Below are positions 52,160 through 52,468 of a DNA stretch of 52,468 bases, piece by piece. Positions within the stretch are counted from its first letter, which is position 1; the number at the start of each line of letters is the position of its first letter. The stretch lies in the NCBI RefSeq assembly GCF_009695905.1, contig NZ_VUNA01000014.1, positions 1-52,468 on the forward strand, read 5' to 3'. The notes below the pieces were generated by a model. It had not been told where the DNA came from. It did no database searches and worked only from the letters and a program-made list of their open reading frames with translations. A program made the position numbers and the translations under genes. The stretch is from Mogibacterium kristiansenii (GTDB lineage: Bacteria > Bacillota > Clostridia > Peptostreptococcales > Anaerovoracaceae).

Positions 52160-52468
52160 AGAGCGGTGGGACGTGGTGCTTCACTGCCCGCAAACCCTTA
52201 TTCCTTCGTCATGGGGCACCATGTCCTCAGGGTCGGATAGGGTTTCGAGCGGTGGGACGTGGTGCTTCACCACCCGCAAACCCTTATTCCATCGTCGCGG
52301 GGCACCACGTCCACGGCCCCGAACGGAAATACGAGTGGCACGACGTGGTGCTTCACCGCTCGCAAACCCTTATTCCTTCGTCACGGGGCACCACGTCCAC
52401 GGCCCCGAACGGAAATACGAGCGGCACGACGTGGTGCTTCACCGCTCGCAAACCCTTATTCCATCGTC
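52160..52468 (-). repeat. Tandem hairpin array C (period 86 bp, cut by window end)
   Basis: CAAACCCTTATTCC recurs at 52191, 52277, 52363 and 52449, period 86 bp. On the - strand the 36-nt core reads ACGATGG, AAT, AAGGGTTTGCGGG and lies between GGACGTGGTGC and GCACCACGTCC arms (for example 52255-52265 with 52302-52312 on the + strand; the first unit has one G-T pair). The array continues past the window edge. Its core matches arrays A and B; its arms do not. Confidence 0.9.

Overview
The window looks like a chromosomal segment of an anaerobic Gram-positive Clostridia. The signs are an ispH-ribosomal S1 fusion, a clostridial-type Tad pilus locus, the priA-def-fmt-rsmB-stp-prkC-rsgA-rpe order, QueH, AsnA, a PASTA kinase, an ATP-type PEP carboxykinase and a CIRCE-like heat-shock operator. 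A member of Anaerovoracaceae (Family XIII) or a neighbour would fit, but I cannot fix the genus from sequence alone. Almost all genes are on the + strand. Only a radical-SAM gene, a LysR regulator and a CYTH gene are on the - strand. I see no phage, IS transposase or CRISPR.

Layout. 1-644: tandem hairpin array A. 645-7807: a Tad (type IVb) pilus operon of nine genes, including a 50-residue pilin. 7917-9905: ispH-S1 fusion with an internal start for free S1. 10041-10874: HAD phosphatase, then array D (11029-11770). 12020-19748: yraN, a ComM-like ATPase, dprA, topA, hslVU, yigZ. 19875-21249: fifteen tRNA genes behind one strong promoter and ended by one terminator. 21429-27241: a TVP38 membrane protein, a large secreted four-rhodanese protein, thymidine kinase and a secreted glucosaminidase. 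27301-39393: radical SAM (-), queH, asnA, then a tight run of protein-maturation, rRNA-methylation and Ser/Thr-phosphorylation genes. 39465-40087: array B inside 31-bp inverted repeats. 40290-42892: yhdT-panF and an rsmJ-like gene. 43015-49293: pepD, LysR (-), pckA, ftsH. 49678-51966: CYTH (-) and an alanine/glycine:cation symporter. 52160-end: array C, cut by the window edge.

The most unusual content is non-coding. Arrays A, B and C, tens of kilobases apart, are tandem repeats of period 87, 86 and 86 bp with one shared plan. A conserved core (ACGGAGG, three bases, AAGGGTTTGCGGG) sits as a 33-36 nt loop between two arms that are inverted repeats of each other. The arm sequence is different in each array, yet stays self-complementary within it. 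That is the pattern expected of a selected hairpin with a conserved loop and a free stem. Array D (period 96 bp, eight copies) has the same kind of architecture and may be a distant member. B, C and D each start 36-70 bp after a long perfect hairpin. I know of no named element that matches.

How the genes work together: the Tad genes form one surface-pilus machine. dprA, the ComM-like gene and yraN make a DNA-uptake/processing neighbourhood. priA, def, fmt, rsmB, rsgA and rpe are a growth-linked housekeeping operon coupled to the Stp/PrkC switch. ftsH and hslVU supply proteolysis, with ftsH apparently under HrcA control. panF, agcS, pepD and pckA point to life on peptides and amino acids with a gluconeogenic or PEP/oxaloacetate branch.
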